Positions 60,429 to 64,000 of a stretch of 64,000 nt of DNA are shown piece by piece. A model generated the notes under the pieces. The model ran no database searches, was not told the DNA's origin, and worked only from the letters and a program-made list of their open reading frames with translations. Source of the DNA: Shewanella psychrophila. GTDB lineage: Bacteria > Pseudomonadota > Gammaproteobacteria > Enterobacterales > Shewanellaceae. Made by a program: the position numbers and the translations under genes. Where the stretch lies: the NCBI RefSeq assembly GCF_002005305.1, contig NZ_CP014782.1:4898001-4962000 (forward strand). Direction: 5' to 3'. How positions within the stretch are numbered: the stretch's first letter is position 1; each line of letters opens with the position of its first letter.

Positions 60429-63020
60429 ATGCAAGAGCAATATCAACCTTCAGAAATTGAAGCTAAGGTGCAGCAGCACTGGAAGGACAAGAAAACATTC
60501 GAAGTCACAGAAGATGAGAACAAAGAGAAATTTTATTGTCTCGCTATGTTCCCTTACCCTTCTGGCCGGCTGCACATGGGTCATGTACGTAACTACACAA
60601 TAGGCGACGTAATAGCCCGTTACCAGCGATTACAGGGAAAAAATGTATTACAGCCTATCGGTTGGGACTCATTTGGCCTCCCAGCTGAAAATGCGGCTAT
60701 CAAAAATAAGACTGCTCCGGCCCCTTGGACTTACGAAAATATCGATTACATGAAGAACCAGCTGAAGATGCTGGGATTCGGTTACGACTGGAGCCGTGAA
60801 ATTGCGACTTGTACACCCGAGTACTACCGTTGGGAGCAGTGGTTCTTTACCAAGTTATTTGAAAAAGGCCTGGTCTATAAGAAAACCGCTTCGGTCAACT
60901 GGTGTCCTAACGATGAAACCGTTCTAGCTAACGAGCAAGTTATCGATGGCTGTTGCTGGCGCTGTGACACAGTTGTTGAGCAAAAAGAGATCCCTCAATG
61001 GTTTATCAAGATCACCGAATATGCCGATGAACTACTAACCGATCTTGACCAACTCGATGAGTGGCCTGAGCAGGTTAAGACCATGCAACGCAATTGGATC
61101 GGTCGCAGTGAAGGCATAGAGATGACCTTCAAGGTTGTCGATAGCGAAGAGAGCTTCGATATTTATACCACCCGCCCCGATACTGTTATGGGTGTAACTT
61201 ATGTTGCGATCGCGGCAGGCCACCCTCTGGCAGAGAAAGCTGCAGCCAATAATCCTGAACTTGCCGCATTCATTGAAGAGTGTAAAAACGCAGACACAAC
61301 GGAAGCCGCCATGGCGGCCATGGAAAAGAAAGGTGTCGCGACAGGGCTTTACGCCACTCACCCTCTTACAGGTAAGCAAGTACCAATCTGGGCAGCCAAT
61401 TTCGTGCTGATGAATTACGGCACTGGTGCCGTCATGTCGGTACCGGCTCATGACCAACGTGATTATGAGTTTGCCATTAAATACGGATTAGCCATAGAAG
61501 GCGTGATTAAGCCAAGTGATAGCGAACTCGATATCAGTGAAGTTGCCTACACAGAAAAAGGTGTGCTGTTTAATTCTGGAGACTCATTTCCTGAACTAGA
61601 CGGACTGGATTTCCAAGGCGCGTTCGATGCCATCGATGCCAGATTAACAGCTGAAGGCAAAGGTAAGCGTCAGGTTAACTTCCGTCTACGTGACTGGGGT
61701 GTATCCCGTCAACGCTATTGGGGTGCTCCTATCCCTATGGTGACACTTGCCGATGGCACTGTGGTACCTACACCGGAAGATCAACTCCCGGTCATCTTAC
61801 CGGAAGATGTGGTCATGGATGGGATTCAAAGCCCAATCAAAGCCGACAAAGAGTGGGCCAAGACGACATACAATGGTGAAGAAGCCTTCAAAGAGACTGA
61901 TACCTTCGACACCTTCATGGAGTCATCTTGGTACTATGCTCGCTACTGTAGCCCACATGCAGATCAGATGTTAGATCCAGCTAAGGCTAACTACTGGCTA
62001 CCCGTTGATCAGTATATCGGCGGTATTGAGCATGCGTGTATGCATTTGCTCTACTTCCGTTTCTTCCACAAGTTACTAAGAGATATCGGCTTAGTCGATT
62101 CTGATGAACCCGCAAAACGTCTACTCACTCAAGGTATGGTGTTGGCTGATGCCTTCTACTATAACAATGAGAAAGGCGCACGCGTCTGGGTTGCACCATC
62201 TGATGTTACCGTTCAGGAAACTGACGATAAAGGCCGTATCCTTAAAGCTATAGACAGCGATGGCAACGAGCTTGTCTATACCGGCATGAGCAAAATGTCT
62301 AAGTCTAAGAATAACGGTATCGATCCTCAAGAGATGGTCGATAAATTTGGTGCAGATACCGTTCGTTTATTCATGATGTTTGCTGCGCCACCTGAGTTGA
62401 CTCTCGAATGGCAAGAGTCTAGTGTCGAAGGCGCGCATCGTTTCATCAAGCGTCTTTGGAAACTGGCTCACGACCATATCGCTAATGGGCCTACAGTCGC
62501 TCTTGATGTCAAGTCTCTCGATACTAAGCAGAAAGAGCTCCGTCGAGAATTGCACAAGACAATAGTCAAGGTTACCGACGATATTGAGCGTCGTCAGATG
62601 TTCAACACAGCCATTGCCTCTATCATGGAGCTAATGAACCGTTTACTGAAGGCACCTCAGGAGTCAGAGCAAGATCGTGCTTTGTTAAATGAAGCACTCT
62701 CGGCCGTGGTTCGCCTGTTATACCCAATCATTCCTCACACCAGCTTCAGCTTATGGAATGAGTTAGGTAATACAGAAGCAATCGAAGATGTCTTGTGGCC
62801 AAAAGCCGATGAGTCAGCACTTGTCGAAGACAGCAAGCTGATCATAGTACAGGTCAACGGTAAGCTTCGTGCAAAAATAACGGTTCCAGCCGATGCAACG
62901 AAGGAAGCGGTTGAAGAGCAAGGTCTTGCAGAAGAAGGAGTGCTAAAACACACCGAAGGTAAAACCATCCGCAAAGTCATCTATGTACCGGGCAAATTGC
63001 TCAACATAGTGGCTAACTAA
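60429..63020 (+). CDS. leuS: Leucyl-tRNA synthetase
   Basis: LeuS charges tRNA-Leu; the class I motifs are HMGH (FPYPSGRLHMGHVRN) and KMSKS (MSKMSKSKNNG). The CP1 editing domain is present (TTRPDTVMGVTYVA) and the zinc-binding VNWCPNDETVLANEQV-x-CCWRCD as well. The start is at 60429 (MQEQYQPSEIEAKV), as in E. coli; a TTG just upstream at 60426 is out of the norm. 863 residues. First gene of leuS-lptE-holA. Confidence 0.97.
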   Translation: MQEQYQPSEIEAKVQQHWKDKKTFEVTEDENKEKFYCLAMFPYPSGRLHMGHVRNYTIGDVIARYQRLQGKNVLQPIGWDSFGLPAENAAIKNKTAPAPWTYENIDYMKNQLKMLGFGYDWSREIATCTPEYYRWEQWFFTKLFEKGLVYKKTASVNWCPNDETVLANEQVIDGCCWRCDTVVEQKEIPQWFIKITEYADELLTDLDQLDEWPEQVKTMQRNWIGRSEGIEMTFKVVDSEESFDIYTTRPDTVMGVTYVAIAAGHPLAEKAAANNPELAAFIEECKNADTTEAAMAAMEKKGVATGLYATHPLTGKQVPIWAANFVLMNYGTGAVMSVPAHDQRDYEFAIKYGLAIEGVIKPSDSELDISEVAYTEKGVLFNSGDSFPELDGLDFQGAFDAIDARLTAEGKGKRQVNFRLRDWGVSRQRYWGAPIPMVTLADGTVVPTPEDQLPVILPEDVVMDGIQSPIKADKEWAKTTYNGEEAFKETDTFDTFMESSWYYARYCSPHADQMLDPAKANYWLPVDQYIGGIEHACMHLLYFRFFHKLLRDIGLVDSDEPAKRLLTQGMVLADAFYYNNEKGARVWVAPSDVTVQETDDKGRILKAIDSDGNELVYTGMSKMSKSKNNGIDPQEMVDKFGADTVRLFMMFAAPPELTLEWQESSVEGAHRFIKRLWKLAHDHIANGPTVALDVKSLDTKQKELRRELHKTIVKVTDDIERRQMFNTAIASIMELMNRLLKAPQESEQDRALLNEALSAVVRLLYPIIPHTSFSLWNELGNTEAIEDVLWPKADESALVEDSKLIIVQVNGKLRAKITVPADATKEAVEEQGLAEEGVLKHTEGKTIRKVIYVPGKLLNIVAN

Positions 63021-63052
63021 GCCATCTACCACAAGGAAATACTGCCTAGCTT

Positions 63053-63547
63053 ATGCTTATTAAACGCATATGTTTCGCAATAGCAGCACTGAGCATCATG
63101 CTCAGTGCTGGTTGCGGCTTTAAACTCCAGGGCAACTACTCGATACCTGAGCAGTTACAGACCCTACACCTCACGAGTCAAGATGAGTACAGTGAGCTGA
63201 CTCGGCTGGTTCGCGAGCGTCTACGTCTGCACAGCATTTCTTTAGTTGATGCTAGCGATGACACGCCCACCTTACATATTTTACATGACTCATTAGACAG
63301 AACGACACTCTCCCTTTATCCAACTGGTAATGTGGCTGAGTATGAGCTGACTTATCATGTGACCTTTGCCGTGCGTCTACCTCAAAGTGAAGCACAAGAG
63401 TTTGACGTGGATATTCATCGGGATTATCTCGACGATCCCAGAACCGCATTAGCCAAGAGCCGTGAAATGGAACTCTTGCTAAAAGAGATGCGTAATCAGG
63501 CTGCGGATCAGATGATTCAGACCCTTGCTTCCCTCGAGGTAAAATGA
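63053..63547 (+). CDS. lptE: LPS-assembly lipoprotein LptE
   Basis: LptE (RlpB) forms the outer-membrane LPS translocon with LptD. The signal MLIKRICFAIAALSIMLSAGCGF has the lipobox LSAGC. The mature part has the GFKLQGNYSIPEQLQTLHL and ELTRLVRERLRLHSISLVD segments of the family. It lies 32 bases after leuS and precedes holA, as in E. coli. Confidence 0.93.
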   Translation: MLIKRICFAIAALSIMLSAGCGFKLQGNYSIPEQLQTLHLTSQDEYSELTRLVRERLRLHSISLVDASDDTPTLHILHDSLDRTTLSLYPTGNVAEYELTYHVTFAVRLPQSEAQEFDVDIHRDYLDDPRTALAKSREMELLLKEMRNQAADQMIQTLASLEVK

Positions 63548-63614
63548 TGCTGACTTCAGCATCATTGCTGTACCCAAGTTTAATCTATCACTTGACTAAT
63601 CTTGAGGTGTTTTG

Positions 63615-64000
63615 ATGCGGGTCTATCCAGATCAACTTCTGCGTAACCTCTCCCCTCTGAAACAATGTTATCTCATCTTCGGTGATGATCCTTGGCTATG
63701 CGAAACCAGTCGTAGCCAGATCTATCATCAAGCCAAGAACCAAGGCTTCGAGGAGAAGATCCAACTTACTCAGGAAAGCGGCTTTAACTGGAATGAGTTA
63801 ATAGAACAATGGCAAGCCATGAGTCTATTTTCCAGCCGCAGAGTGATCGAATTAACTTTGCCCCAGGCCAAGCCAGGAGCCGAGGGCGGCGCGATATTTC
63901 AAAGCTTGATGCAGATGGCTAACCCCGATGTGCTATTAATTATCACCGGACCTAAACTCGCAGCGGAACAAACTAAGAGTAAATGGTTTAAAACCTTAGA
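63615..64000 (+). CDS. holA: DNA polymerase III delta subunit (5' part, runs off the window)
   Basis: The first 128 codons are present. HolA is the clamp-loader subunit that opens the beta clamp. The N-terminus MRVYPDQLLRNLSPLKQCYLIFGDDPWLCETSR and NWNELIEQWQAMSLFSSRRVIELTLP are family features. ATG at 63615 with GAGG 8-9 bases before it. It follows lptE by 67 bases and continues beyond the window. Confidence 0.93.
   Translation, partial: MRVYPDQLLRNLSPLKQCYLIFGDDPWLCETSRSQIYHQAKNQGFEEKIQLTQESGFNWNELIEQWQAMSLFSSRRVIELTLPQAKPGAEGGAIFQSLMQMANPDVLLIITGPKLAAEQTKSKWFKTL

Overview
The window is chromosomal DNA of a marine gammaproteobacterium. A Shewanella-like member of the Alteromonadales is the best fit. 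Evidence is the Na+-translocating NADH:quinone reductase gene nqrA, the blocks lolB-ispE-prs / hemA-prfA-prmC-sirB2-sirB1-kdsA, ubiF-miaB-ybeZ-ybeY-corC-lnt and ybeL/leuS-lptE-holA, and a metT-leuW-glnUW-metU-like tRNA operon. The species cannot be named from sequence alone.

Layout. 1-7.9 kb: 5' part of nqrA, luxS, a tripartite TRAP transporter (Q-M-P order), bolA, an AlkB-type dioxygenase and rlmG. 8.2-11.7 kb: a group II intron on the minus strand whose domain I is split by an IS110/IS1111-type insertion sequence with a decayed transposase. 12-28.5 kb: a Tat-exported acid phosphatase, two paralogous outer-membrane barrels, a di-iron hydroxylase, a DUF2804 protein, yajG, a periplasmic cyclophilin, ampG, yajQ, vanZ-like, a panE-like reductase, an NSS transporter with its tiny MetS subunit, the hdfR/maoP pair, a PAP2 phosphatase and a DMT exporter. 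28.7-31.7 kb: an abgT transporter and an IS3-family element with clear ends and a 3-bp target duplication. 31.7-44.9 kb: the conserved envelope, haem and translation block, split by a DUF819 permease and by an accessory island (secreted trypsin-like protease, secreted YD-repeat-like protein, 1 kb of repeat-rich non-coding DNA). 44.9-47.7 kb: two small secreted proteins and a tRNA operon with nine intact genes (4 Leu-UAG, 3 Gln-UUG, 2 Met-CAU) and three tRNA relics. 47.9-64 kb: ychF, pth, ubiF, miaB, ybeZ, ybeY, corC, lnt, a chemoreceptor, ybeL, leuS, lptE and the start of holA.

How the genes work together. Most of the window is housekeeping: translation quality and termination (prfA with its methylase prmC, pth, ychF, miaB, ybeY, leuS, tRNAs), envelope biogenesis (kdsA, lolB, lnt, lptE, ampG), quinone and respiration (nqrA, ubiF), haem entry (hemA) and PRPP supply (prs). 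Accessory content is concentrated at 8-14 kb, 30.3-31.7 kb and 35.7-38.8 kb. The most unusual structures are the IS-in-intron nest with a probable seekRNA/bridge-RNA locus, the tRNA operon with relic genes, and the interlocked inverted repeats lying between two copies of the prmC downstream region. I did not find a convincing new multi-gene system such as a defence island, CRISPR array or BGC.
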